Source of the DNA: Zoroaster sp. YZ-2022
Lineage: Eukaryota; Echinodermata; Asteroidea; Forcipulatida; Zoroasteridae
DNA length: 64,000 nucleotides
Assembly: GCA_029582265.1 (NCBI GenBank)
Contig: CM055817.1
Coordinates: 52,736,740 to 52,800,739 of the forward strand
Direction of reading: 5' to 3'
Each line of letters opens with the position of its first letter. The first letter of the stretch is position 1. Positions 11,165-21,995 of the stretch are shown here, piece by piece. Position numbers and translations under genes: made by a program. The notes below the pieces were generated by a model. It saw nothing but the letters and a program-made list of their open reading frames with translations. It had not been told where the DNA came from and made no database searches.

Positions 11165-11470
11165 GACGTCCTGTAAAGTGAAAACAAAGGGTGTGACATG
11201 ATTTGACAAAAGTAAAAATCCTGAAAAATGGGTAGTGGGGCCTGTGTCTCCCTTTGGTCGAGAGGGCAAAGCTCCCTGAACCTAATTTTGGAGGATTTAC
11301 AGACTCTCCACATCCCCACAAACAAGAAAGTAGAGGTTTGGACACAATACAGGCTACTTCTTTCTTTCCTTGGTGGATACTTCTCTTCTTTCAAGTAAAT
11401 TTTGAGGCAAAGGGTTTAAGATTTGTAAAAATCCTGAAATCAGGAGAAAAAAAACCACAGGCCTGGAAAA
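11165..11470 (+). mobile_element. hAT-like MITE, family N copy
   Basis: Contains GATTTGACAAAAGTAAAAAT, a single TCCCTTTGGTCGAGAGG segment, GGAGGATTTACAGACTCTCC and AAAACCACAGGCCTGG. It is diverged at both ends. Confidence 0.6.
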
Positions 11471-11904
11471 CTGTTCCGGATTTTGACTTGTCTGTTTTGT
11501 ATCCTGTGTTGCCATGAAACAAAAGATTACATCTGCTATGATAACAAGATTGGAGATAATTAGTTTCCAATCAACGAGGCATTTCCTTCACACACACCAC
11601 AGTAAATGACACAAGGGATTGTAACAGATGGGAACTAATATTACATATTATCCATTCCAACGCCACCAAAAAAACCAAGGTGTGATAAAAAATAATGAAC
11701 ACGTCATGAGTTATTCGCACGAACAGAGATGGCCATCACTACGAAACAAACATTTACGTATACACAGGAGTTGCCTTTAACTTGCTTTTCACTATCCAGC
11801 CAGACCAGTAAGTTTGACTTTTAGCTATTTCCTAAGCATTTTCACTGGTCCATATGTTTTTTAAGGTTCTGCACAATGGTCCGCAGTTGTCAGCATTTTC
11901 AACG
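11471..11904. other. Unassigned non-coding stretch
   Basis: I see no gene or recognisable repeat in this interval before the 34-bp array. Confidence 0.4.
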
Positions 11905-12650
11905 TAGGACAAAGTAGAGGGTTTTGACTAGCCCGCCGGACTACTAGGAGAGGGGTTTTGACTAGCCCGCCGGACTACTAGGAGAGGGGTTTTGACTAGC
12001 CCGCCGGACTACTAGGAGAGGGGTTTTGACTAGCCCGCCGGACTACTAGGAGAGGGTTTTGACTAGCCAGCCGGACTACTAGGAGAGGGTTTGGACTAGC
12101 CCGCGGACTACTAGGAGGGGTTTGACTAGCCAGCGGACTACTAGGAGGGGTTTGACTAGCCCGCCGGACTACTAGGAGTTGGGTTTTGACTAGCCCGCCG
12201 GACTACTAGGAGAGAGGTTTTGACTAGCCCGCCGGACTACTAGGAAAGGGGTTTTGACTAGCCCGCCGGACTACTAGGAGAGGGGTTTTGACTGGCCCGC
12301 CGGACTACTAGGAGAGGGGTTTTGACTAGCCCGCCGGACTACTACTACATGTAGGAGAGGGGTTTTGACTAGCCCGTCGGACTACTAGGAGAGGGGTTTT
12401 GACTAGCCCCACGGCCTACTAGGAGAGGGGTTTTGACTAGCCCGCTGGACTACTAGGAGAGGGGTTTTGACTAGCCGGCCAGACTACTAGGAGAGGGGTT
12501 TTGACTAGCCCTCCGGACTACTAGGAGAGGGGTTTTGACTAGCCTGCCTGACTACTAGGAGAGGGGTTTGACTAGCCCACCAGACTATGAGGAGAGGGGT
12601 TTTGACTAGCCCGCCGGACTACTAGGAGAGGGGTTTTGACTAGTCTGCTG
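11905..12650 (+). repeat. 34-bp GC-rich minisatellite, about 21 copies
   Basis: The unit is GGGGTTTTGACTAGCCCGCC followed by GGACTACTAGGAGA. Copies differ by single substitutions and by one or two missing bases. The array ends in GACTAGTCTGCTGCC, the same flank as at 4,930-5,000, so it appears to have grown from part of a dispersed element. CTAG, GCCGGA and AGTAGTCC steps give local inverted symmetry. Confidence 0.93.
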
Positions 12651-12689
12651 CCGTTTTAACTGGCGTTTGACCAGTGTGGACCACTGGCA

Positions 12690-13465
12690 AATTCAAACCC
12701 CAATACATGTACGTACATAATGAAATTGAAGCTTTGACCAAACCTCCACCATGCTTGAAAACGTACATAATAGTGTCAGAAAAACATTACCAGATGGTAC
12801 AAAATACAGGCCCAATGCTTCCGGCCGGTTCTCAGCTTAAATTTTGCTCAGCAGCTAATTTTGCTGAGCAAAATTTTTGTTTCTGCTTTATAGCGACTCG
12901 ATCAAATTTGGGTCCAGCTGGTAAGGTGTGCATTTACAAATTTGCCACTTTGATTATGGTACAACAGACAACCCCTGAAGGTGACAGAAAGATAATGAAA
13001 AATACTAGCTGCATCTATCAAGATTAAAAGGGGAAGAATCTCCTGGGATCGGTTCATAAAAACACAGCAAACCACAGGGAAATCGGTACACTGTGGGTGG
13101 TCAACCTGCGGTTAATAAAATGGGGCCCACGGGAAGCCTCATCAGGAAAAACAAAATACATTGAGTCATTCTGCCAGGTTGGGGAAAGATTTGTGATTGG
13201 TGTCCCTTGTTATGTAGATACTGAGTGTAGGTGTACAATGTATTATGACTCCTACTTATCATTGTAACTTCCTATTCAAAGCACAGAGGTTGATTTCATT
13301 CTTATTTGAATAACAACTGAGAATGTGCACTCATAATAAGGATAATGAATGGTACATCTACCTACGTAACAAGGACACCATGTCACAAAGCTTGCCCCAA
13401 CCTGGTAGAATGACCCAAGAATGTGCACTCATAATAAGGATAATGAATGGTACATTCATTTGAAA
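12690..13465. other. Non-coding stretch, mostly unassigned
   Basis: No gene recognised. A 30-odd base stretch beginning GAATGTGCACTCATAATAAG occurs twice (about 13,321 and 13,419). Confidence 0.45.
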
Positions 13466-13745
13466 AAAAGTAAAAAAATCCTCCCTTTGGTCTAGAGGAC
13501 AAAGCCCCCTGAACCTCCTGGATGTTTAATTTTGGAGGATTTACAGACTCTCCACATCCCCACAGACAAGAAACTAGAGGTTTGGACACAATACAGGCTA
13601 CATCTTTCTTTCCTTGGTGGTTACTTCTCTCCTTTCATGAAAATTTTGTGGAAAAGGGAGTTGTGTTAAAAAAATAATAATAATAATAAATTTAAAAAAA
13701 TAAAAAATCCTGAAATCAGGAAAAAATCCTGAGAAATCACAGGTC
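13466..13745 (+). mobile_element. Family N MITE, left-truncated
   Basis: Has the CTCCCTTTGGTCTAGAGGAC and GGAGGATTTACAGACTCTCC segments and ends TCCTGAGAAATCACAGG. Only one copy of the unit is present. The left terminus is missing. Confidence 0.65.
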
Positions 13746-14190
13746 TGGTATTAACAATGACACCATGTCACAAAGCTTGTCCCCCAACCCGGTGAAATGA
13801 CCCAGTCATGTGCAAAATTTAAACCTTAACAATAAGTAAATATTCATACCATGTGGTACGCCATTACTTTTGAAAAAACAGATTACATTTTGGCCCCTTG
13901 GTTGAACAAAAGTTGGCCACCTCTGCAGTAAAAACCGACAGTGTACACTATATTATACCATGGAGGAAGAAACCTTCCTCTGGATTATACACTGGATTGA
14001 TTTTTCAACAAGACACCAAGTTTCTCAGTGCAGTGATGGCCCCTTGAAATGTTTCTCCAGACACGCAATAGTGATTTTCTAGTGAAGTTTGCCCTGAAGC
14101 AAAGGAAGACTGTTTTTATAGGTTTCGCTGGGAGGCCCGATGTCATTATTCATGAAAAGTCCAGAATGTAGTATATCGATATCAGACTGA
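13746..14190. other. Unassigned non-coding stretch
   Basis: I see no gene or recognisable element here. Confidence 0.4.
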
Positions 14191-15596
14191 TTAACCCTAT
14201 CCATCCCAAATCCATCAAAATCCTCCATGGGCACTATTTTTGGGGGAAAAATTCAGCCCTGTAGTGTTGGAAACTGGTACTTTCACCTCTTCAAATGGGG
14301 CAAAATCACTACCTGGCAAGAAGTGCATGCCAAAAGTGCTGAATATGAAAGATCAACGAAAATGCATGGTGCATTTTGAAGATAAGGGCATGTTTCCAAA
14401 AGTGCACTGATGGATTTTGGAGGATTCAGGAAGGTTCCTAGTCAGAATACAGGCCTCGACAATTTTTTTTCTTCTTAATTGCCCGATCGGGCAAGCTTTG
14501 GTCGCAGATTGCTTGCCCGAACTTGCCCAGCAAAAAGAGACCCAATTGAGACAGGCATTTTGAGGAATTTATATCAGCAAATTAAGTGTCAACATTGCCA
14601 AACCTGGACTTATGTATTTTTATTTTTTAATTGACAACATAAGCTTACTATCGTAGAATAAATAAGTATGTCAAATTTGAACTTTCCTACATGTAAACTC
14701 CGTCATGCACACACTCACACGGAACCGGCGCGCTGATGACATGGACATCTTTATGCTTGCACTGTGCGTTACACGTGATGCCGAGTAACCGGGAGTGCGG
14801 CTATAAGCCAGGCACTTCGTGTATGACGTCACCAAGTGCAGGCTCATCACATGAGGCCCATTTACGAATTCTCAATACGTCAAAAAATGACATCATTTGT
14901 AATATTTACACTAGTTGTCACAGCTACAATTCAATTAGCTGACGCGCTAATTGTCACACAATCAAAATGGAGTGGATCCCCAGCTGTTTCCAAGAGAGGA
15001 AACACAAAGGAAACTATATTTTTGGCTTGGCAAATGGGTTCTCAACTGGGCGCCGCGCAATACCAGATCAAATATAGTGACGTCAGACACAAAGTGCCTG
15101 GCTTATAGCCGTACTCGAGTACCGGCGATGTATTTTTCCACAATGGGTTCACATAAAACTGTGTTGCTATGCTGAGTGCAGCAGCCGACGGCAACGTTAC
15201 CAAGTACTTCACTCGGTCCACCGCCTTATCAATACGGTGGGGCCGAGCGAACCATGAGTACAAGATTGTTTCCTTGGCTCCCCTCGATTGTGCAAACAAA
15301 TGCATGTAATAAGGAAACCAGTGTCGGTTAAGATGGCGCAACCACGACATGCACGACAATTTGAGTGGATTTTTATAAGCTTAGATTTTATTAAATGCTT
15401 TGAACACTTTGTAGGAAATCACCAGTGGAATTAAACGGTAAAATGTTTATTTAATAAGTAATATTAAATAAGAGCACTTGCCCGATCGGGCAGACCATTC
15501 AGACATCCAGGTTGCCCGACAAAATTTCACCGTGTCCCGGGCAATCGGACAGGCGATTTGTCAAGGCCTGCAGAATACCTAGGGGGTTAGGGTTAA
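14191..15596 (+). mobile_element. TTAA MITE, family B, split by another transposon
   Basis: The left part (14,191-14,449) and the right part (15,578-15,596, CCTAGGGGGTTAGGGTTAA) join into a normal family B element once the 14,450-15,570 insertion is removed. Confidence 0.8.
14450..15570. mobile_element. 1.1-kb inverted-repeat transposon, hAT-like
   Basis: The ends are CAGGCCTCGACAA and TTGTCAAGGCCTG, inverted with one mismatch. CAGAATA is present on both sides (14,443-14,449 and 15,571-15,577). Both ends then carry the palindrome GCCCGATCGGGC. Deeper inside, GGCTATAAGCCAGGCACTT (about 14,800) faces its inverse (about 15,090), so the middle can fold back. No transposase is seen. The 7-bp duplication fits an hAT-type 8-bp site with one change, so the superfamily is inferred. 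Confidence 0.75.
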
Positions 15597-16560
15597 TAAG
15601 ATGTCTATAAGGAAGGTACACTAATATTGTGAAGTTCTAATTCAAGTTGAGGTTGGAGGGGGTGGGTGGTTGGTGTCAGTCTTGAAAAGTAGTACTTGCC
15701 GCTCTCTGTACTACCTTGAAAAAAAGGTTTATAATTTTGGATTTTGTACTTCGCCCCCTTAAAATGTTATCTACATGTGTCAGACCAACGATATCAGTGA
15801 ATCAGCTCTGGTTCACTTTAGGGGTCATGTATTTTACTGTGTGTTAGGTGACATTATGTGTATCAATGTATAATTCAGCGGCTATATAATGTCTTCAAAA
15901 AGTCCTGTATCCGTTCAGTGCACATCGTAGCCCTCTAGCGGTGAATTTGCACCCAGTGTCTTGATGATAACCACTTTGGCATCATGTGAGCATTGTGCGT
16001 ACACTTGATGTGTGTATTCAATGGTACTAAGCGCGCGTGTACTTCTGCCAGCCAATGATCGCTGGAGATATTCCGCACGTACGCACATCGACTGCAAAAT
16101 ATGCCAAACGCGACGCTCTATCGTTGCCATTTCGCCCACAGTGGGTCTGACAACATGTGCCCTCAACACCTCATGCACGGTGTGAATTGCGAAGCCTCTT
16201 TTGGAATCAAAGTGAGGCTTGTGTCTCAATTGGCAAATCAATTGATGGCACCCTTCACAGACCTTATAAATCATTGTGTGCCCGGAAGACAAATGTATTA
16301 ACGAAAGTGTGACCGGCAAAAGGTTGTAAACAATTAATGTGCAAATTTGTGTTTCAAGAAAACCGAGTGTGAAAGTTTGGTCGTTTTTCTGCCATTTATA
16401 AGTCATTGTAGGAAAGTTAAAATCCACATGGGAATGGAAAAACATGTCTTGGGAGTAATTCTAGCAACAAATATATAACAGTTATGCCCTACTTTTTTTC
16501 CCCAAAGGAGCCATTTTATTGCTTATGACCTTCTGCTGAGACAAAAAAGTTGTACTTTGT
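15597..16560. other. Non-coding, downstream of exon 4 (probable intron)
   Basis: A 176-codon frame is open on the minus strand at 16,445-15,915. Its protein has no domain I recognise and codon choice looks unremarkable, so I do not call it a gene. Bases 15,782-15,830 are related to 50,497-50,545, indicating another dispersed repeat. Confidence 0.45.
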
Positions 16561-16561
16561 G

Positions 16562-16605
16562 TGCCTGGAAGAAGGTCGTAGAGCCTTATGACCTTCTTCC
16601 AGGCA
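16562..16605. repeat. Perfect 16-bp hairpin
   Basis: TGCCTGGAAGAAGGTC (16,562-16,577) is followed by a 12-base loop and its exact reverse complement (16,590-16,605). It lies about 165 bp downstream, in transcript sense, of exon 4. It could be a transposon remnant or an RNA hairpin; nothing else supports a specific role. Confidence 0.8.
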
Positions 16606-16768
16606 ACATGGCATAATGTTGATGATTCTCTCTGTTACGACACCATAATTGCATCAGCGGAAGTTAACCCGCACACCGTGTGTTTGTTCCAACAAACACT
16701 CAATCTCCAGTTAATAATATTTATTATTAAATGACCAAAAAAAAAAGACAAAATTTAAAAAGTCTTAC

Positions 16769-16992
16769 CTCAAATCTTTTTCTTCGAGCAGCCGATGAGA
16801 TAGTGAAGTTTCTGGTGACCTTCTGGGGCACGGCGCTGTCCGGGCTGTCCTCCTGAAACTTTGAGAAGCGCGTCGTGTCAAGACGTTTCGTCATCGATGC
16901 ACGTTTGTTCTCATTCTCTCCTCCCATTTTCTGGTACTTGGACATATCAAGTCGCTTTGACCCGCCGTGGGAGCTCTGTGTGGGATCGTTTT
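16769..16992 (-). CDS. Unrecognised host gene, exon 4 (internal)
   Basis: The exon is 224 bp with acceptor CAG before 16,992 and donor GAG|GTAAGACT after 16,769. Its first two bases complete a codon whose first base is the last base of exon 3 (giving Glu). The reading runs through 74 further codons and leaves in phase 0. The peptide is highly polar and basic, contains KRLDMSKYQKM and later KRLDTTRFSKFQ, and ends ISSAARRKRFE. The two KRLDxxxx(F/Y)xKxQ segments look like a short internal repeat. There is no transmembrane segment or catalytic motif, so the region is probably a disordered or adaptor N-terminus. The next exon lies outside the window or was not found. I do not recognise the family. 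Confidence 0.72.
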
Positions 16993-17184
16993 CTGCCGAT
17001 CATCAAGAAAAATGTTTATTGTAAATCCCGGTATTGAATTGTAAGTTATGGAATATTCAATGCCGTCTGATGATATATTCATATGCATGGTTGGTAATTT
17101 ATGGTAATTTCATGTAATTTGCATATAATTATTGACAAATGCTATTTGAATTAAAACATGAAACATTTTTCATAAAAAAATCTA

Positions 17185-17275
17185 CAATTTAAAAATGATA
17201 ATTTATTTATAATGATTATTATTAATGATTATAATAATTAATGAATATTAATAATATTAATGAATATTAATGAGG
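17185..17275. repeat. AT-rich ATTAATGA/TATTAATA tract
   Basis: A simple, low-complexity stretch of TAAT-type repeats in the intron upstream of exon 4, with no sign of a gene. Confidence 0.7.
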
Positions 17276-17314
17276 GAGAAGGGCCAAAGTCACCGTACAG
17301 CCAAACCTTTGAGA

Positions 17315-17378
17315 ACCCGCCCAGGCTCTGCCCAGGCTCTGCCCAGGCTCTGCCCAGGCTCTGCCAAGGCTCTGCCAA
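17315..17378 (+). repeat. 11-bp minisatellite GCCCAGGCTCT
   Basis: About six copies of GCCCAGGCTCT or GCCAAGGCTCT in direct order. Simple tandem repeat with no coding meaning. Confidence 0.85.
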
Positions 17379-17769
17379 GGCCTATGGGCCTATATAATCC
17401 CCTAGCTGAGCACAAAAGACCCTCTACTAATGAATAGATCTCAAATAGCTCTTATTGTTAACACAGACTTCACTGACACCTCAGCTGTCTTTTGTAGGAC
17501 TCATCAAAAGACAGATTAGTAGGCCAGGTAGACTGAGCCTGGCCGGGCTTCTCAAAGGCTTGGCTGTACTGGGACACTGGCCCTCCTCCCTAAAATGGGT
17601 GGAGTTTAACATGAAAGACAAGCACATGATGCAAATCACAAACTGACGTGAAAATATCAAACACTACATGCGATGAAAACAAACTTGCATGCAACAGTGA
17701 GCATGCTCTTAATGCTACAATGAGATTCAAAGTTGGTTGGTTCTATCATCCTCTATCATGAATCGGCCA

Positions 17770-18200
17770 TCTTGATTTTCTAATGCACTTTTCTGTGGGA
17801 CTCAAAATGAGGCTAATGTCCAAAAACACCTGGTGCCTTTTTAAAAGATGCGATTTTTTTTTTTCAATGGGGATTTCTGGTTAGTAGTCGGAGAACCAGA
17901 CACTTATCTGCAGCAGATGGCCTGAGGCTGATGACCAAAATAGACTGGTGCCTTTCAAAATGGGATTTTTTTTTTTTCCAATGGTGATTTCTGGTAAGCA
18001 GTCGGAGAACCATATATATACATATATGTCTGGACAGCTTATGAGAAGCATCTTTTTATGTTGTCATGAAGCGGCCATATTGGTTTTCTAATGCACTTTT
18101 CTATGGGACTCATAAGGCCGAGGTCCAAAATAAAGTGGTGCCTTTCAAAATTATTTTTTCCCCAAAGTGTTTTTCCATTTGGAGACGGGGAAGCAGACAA
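17770..18200 (+). repeat. Diverged direct repeats of about 130-180 bp
   Basis: Three related segments share TCTAATGCACTTTTCT, GGGACTCA, TGGTGCCTTT and GTCGGAGAACCA-like blocks. They are spaced about 130-180 bp apart. No gene seen. Confidence 0.6.
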
Positions 18201-18865
18201 ATATGTCCACAGCATGTCAAGGGTCAAACTCTGGGGGTCATTATTACATGTCTGTCTTAAAAACCTTTAATGATGCATCAATATGCAAATGAGGGGGGAG
18301 GGGGGTTAAGCTATCTGCAACATGCAAGGGTGCGGCGAGGGCTCCAGTTTTTAAAGGGTAGTTCCAGACGGCCGGGGGGGGGGGGGGGAGAATTTGCTCT
18401 TTTCATGGTTTGACGGGAATTGCTCGTGACGCAACACTAATTGGTTGCAGCTGTGGGCAATTTATCAAGAACGTATGCACTCAAAAGATCCCACATGCAA
18501 AATGCCATGCCGTTCACCAACGCAATAAACAGTCGGCGTATCGCCCAATTTAAGATGAAGTGGATGTCGCCGTGATGGACCAATTGGGGCGTAAAAAAGC
18601 AGTGTATATTATATTATGTATGTTATAACCTGATTAAACTATTACTGCTTTATAGTCCAAGACATTATTCCGTCTGACATGCCATCATTTTTTTAGGAAA
18701 CGTGAAATGTTTTTAAAGTGGATCAAAGCTACGATCCATTTTTGCATAATAAAATAAATTTTAAACAAATAAAATCCATTTAAAAACCATCGTATTACAA
18801 AGATAAAAAAAGTTATTTCTTTTTTTTTCTTTTTCTTTGAGGGGGAATGCAATTGGTAAAAAACA
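18201..18865. other. Unassigned non-coding stretch
   Basis: Contains a long G run near 18,373-18,388. I see no gene or recognisable element. Confidence 0.4.
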
Positions 18866-18869
18866 TGTA

Positions 18870-19325
18870 TTTAAGGCCAAAAACAAAAAAATCTCCGGTT
18901 TCTGGTCTCCGTGTGCATCGCCACAGACCCACACGTTGGCTTTTTTAATTTTCTTTTTTTTTTGCTGTGAAACGATGTCCAATTGCATGCTTCCAAAATT
19001 GCAGGATCGATTGGAATTCTGCCGTGCTGTGTTTTCACATACATGTAAGGGTTATGAAGCGCCCAGCAGGGTGGATATGTGCGCGCTAAAAATCTGTATT
19101 ATTATTATTATTATGAACATTTGCCTGATTTGTGAGGCCTCTCTTAGCCACCATACTTTGTATATGGGAAATATGGTGTCCACATATACAATGTATCAAG
19201 TATTTCCCTGTTGGCAAAAAGATTTTTTTTTAAATGGGTGAAAAAATGGCTGAAAACAAAATCGCGTCACCGCACCAATTTTGGAGCCAACTCATGACCA
19301 GAAACAGGAGACTTTTTTGCCTAAT
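18870..19325 (+). mobile_element. Family M MITE with LINE/SINE tail insertion
   Basis: Both ends are visible: ATCTCCGGTTTCTGGTC at the left and GACCAGAAACAGGAGAC at the right. Inside, at about 19,058-19,113, lies GCGCCCAGCAGGGTGGATAT followed by an ATT run, the 3' tail of the LINE at 57.4-57.9 kb. Confidence 0.65.
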
Positions 19326-19497
19326 CCCAAAAAATGGTTTAAATTCTTTAATCACTGTAAGAAATGATTTGCAATGTTTGTGAAGTATACAATGTAAAGC
19401 CCAATAGAGAAACTGTTTGGTGGCAACGACACTTGTGTAAAATTGGGATTCTTCAAATGCCACTATGAAAAAAACTATATTAAAAAAAAAAATTAAT

Positions 19498-19778
19498 TAA
19501 AACTTCCCAAATCCTCTTTGCTCAAGTGAAGGATTTTGGAGGATTGAGGTTATTAGGCATACTGGCCTTTCCATGGTACATGTACATCCATGTTTGTTGT
19601 AGTGATTGCAAGGTCAGTGCTTGGGTCAGTGGACACTGTTTATTGCTCCTGGCCATGTACATGTATCACATATTAGAAACACATGTGTGCATACATGTCA
19701 TGTGCTTGCTTTACTACTGAAGGATTTTGGAGGATTCAGGTTATGTATAAGCAAATGGGCCTAGGGAGTTAGGGTTAA
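19498..19778 (-). mobile_element. TTAA MITE, family A
   Basis: A minus-strand copy ending GGGAGTTAGGGTTAA, with the interior matching 7,072-7,437 and a small internal deletion. The left border is diverged. Confidence 0.75.
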
Positions 19779-20610
19779 AACTCAAACTCCCACATGAAAT
19801 TCTAGATAAGAATCCACACTCTAGCAGCAGCACCACCTACACTGTACATGATGTCAACTACGTAGATGTATCTGCCCACACTAAACCCTAACACTAACAC
19901 CACACGTATCGAATACCGATCTCTCTTGAAAGTCGCTCCTCAACCCAAAATATTTTGCCCCGTCTATTTTTGTCTGTCCATGTATCTGTCTGCATACTTG
20001 ACATTTAAAATGCAACGAGTCTCACTAGTGGCAGGCGGTCCCCGCTCAGCGGCCTACTGATTCACGGAATGTCAAATACCTGAGATGGATAATGTAACCA
20101 CGGAAACCACTGCTTTTACAATGAGGGGGGGGGGGGGAACAAGGCTTTGAAATAAGACAATTTCTAAAAAAAACTTTTGTTTCTGTGCAGCCGAAGCAGG
20201 AAGATTATGTTACCATGGAAATGACAACCGTTTTAATTAAAGAGAACAAAATGTGCCTCCACAAATATCCCCAATGAAAAAAGCATGTCTTCCATGTAGT
20301 ACCAAAGTGCCACCCCCCCTCAACCTCCCCCAACGAAACAAATGTTAAAAAACCATCAACTTTTGACTTGAGGGCCTCTCACTGAAAAGATTCTTGATAC
20401 GACATTGGTCAGGTCCAACCAAGAAAGTTTAACTCAAAAAAACAAGGAAAAAAAAGAAAAGATGTTGCCTTGGTAGTGACATTGTGAAAAGAAGGTTTTT
20501 CTGTATAGCCTGGATCCCAAAGAAGTCATTATCCCAAACTGGGAAACACAGAAGCAAGATATAATCATCTCTAAATTTGGTTTGGGCATCTTTTCTGTGG
20601 ATCAGTTATT
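19779..20610. other. Unassigned non-coding stretch
   Basis: Contains a G run near 20,126-20,138 and A-rich tracts. No gene or recognisable element seen. Confidence 0.4.
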
Positions 20611-20617
20611 TTGTTAC

Positions 20618-20939
20618 GGGGGGGGGGGGGGGGGGGGGGGGGGGTCGAAATTAAGGTTTTTGGTAGCCCACAAGACTAGTTATGTCAAAATTTTACTAGT
20701 CCTCATTTTGTTTTAGTAGTCCTGGAAAAAGGTGAATATAAATACAAGAAAAAGAAATGAACCGTGAGCTGGTGAGCAACATGTTCATGCCGAGATCATG
20801 CCGAGATCATACTGAATGTTTCTTGCATATTTTTCACTTTTTTTCACTAGCCCATCGGACTACCCAAACCACAGCAGCTTGTAGTCCCACTGCTAAAACC
20901 ACTATAGCCTCGGACTAGTGTTAATTGCGACCCCTGAAT
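20618..20939. mobile_element. hAT-like MITE with a 27-G run in its end
   Basis: The left end reads G(27)TCGAAATTAA and the right end TTAATTGCGACCCCTG, giving an inverted repeat of the CAGGGGTCGAAATTAA type. The four-G block of the left terminus appears to have expanded into the longest G run of the window. Confidence 0.65.
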
Positions 20940-21995
20940 ATACACATGTATTGTCAACCAGCCCAAACACACCCCCCCCCCCCCCACCAACAACCTCTTG
21001 CCATCCACTTCAAGTTCAAACTATCTGAAGTCTGTTAGCTGTGTTTTGGTTTCACTTCAGTAATAAAAATCACTGGAGTTATTTTGTTGACACAAGTCTC
21101 TTGTTACCTTAAGAATGCCAGGATGACCATGTACTGGAACCTAGCCCAAACATCTTCAGAAGCGAACTGCCACCCCCCCCCCCCCCCCAACCTTTACCCA
21201 CTCTCGTCATATCAGACTCTGGTAGCAGTTTGTGGCACATCTTCGGTAGTTACATGTAAGTATATCACTGGAGTTATCTTGTTAACACATGTCTCGGTTT
21301 TCCCACGAGAAAAGAATGTATCCACTAATTTGTATTGGAAGACTACGCAGATAAGTACATTCTAGACAACCACCCCCCCCCCTACAAGTTCGACAACCTC
21401 AAGTCTAATCGCAGGGTTGTGGTGCATCTTCAGTAATATAAAGTATACCACTTTGTAGTAAGTTACTTTGTTGACACATGTCTCAGGTTTGCCCATGAAG
21501 AATGTAACCACTTTTTTTGTATTGGAATATAACCATAAATGTTATCGGCTCTGGCAAAACCAAAAACTTCTCAGCATTTATCATAATGCGTAACAGCCAT
21601 GAAATGTCAAAAACTGACCCGTTTTGAGATTTTCATATCACCATAGTGCATTTTCTCTAGATTTTGATGGAAAAAGAAAAATCCTGAAACGTTGTTGGGA
21701 ACGTTGTTAATTGTCACGATAAATTTGGGTGGTCACTCTGAAAAGTTGGGTCCAAGTTTAGGGTTTTGCCAGGGCCAGTCATATATTCTAAACGAACTAT
21801 ACCCCCCCCCCCCCCCCACCATTTACCACCTACTTCAAGTTCAACTACCTCAAGCCTGATCACAGTTTGAATCTTCGGTAATAAGTTTACCACTGGAGTT
21901 ATTTTGTTGACACATGTCTCCGGTTTACCTCTCTGCTACTACTCTGCATTGGAAGACCGCCCAAGTATATATTTTAAACCAACTGCCCTCCCCGC
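20940..21995 (+). repeat. Diverged array of ~220-440-bp units with poly-C runs
   Basis: Four or five related units each contain a C run of 9-17, then CACTTCAAGTTC-like sequence, then ATCACTGGAGTTATTTTGTTGACACA, here in parts. The C runs lie near 20,970, 21,171, 21,373, 21,801 and 21,990. No gene seen. Confidence 0.65.

Noticed and set aside
15915..16445. A 176-codon minus-strand frame
   Set aside because: No recognisable domain, no splice or start context that stands out, and no link in phase to the host exons. Kept as possible but unsupported.
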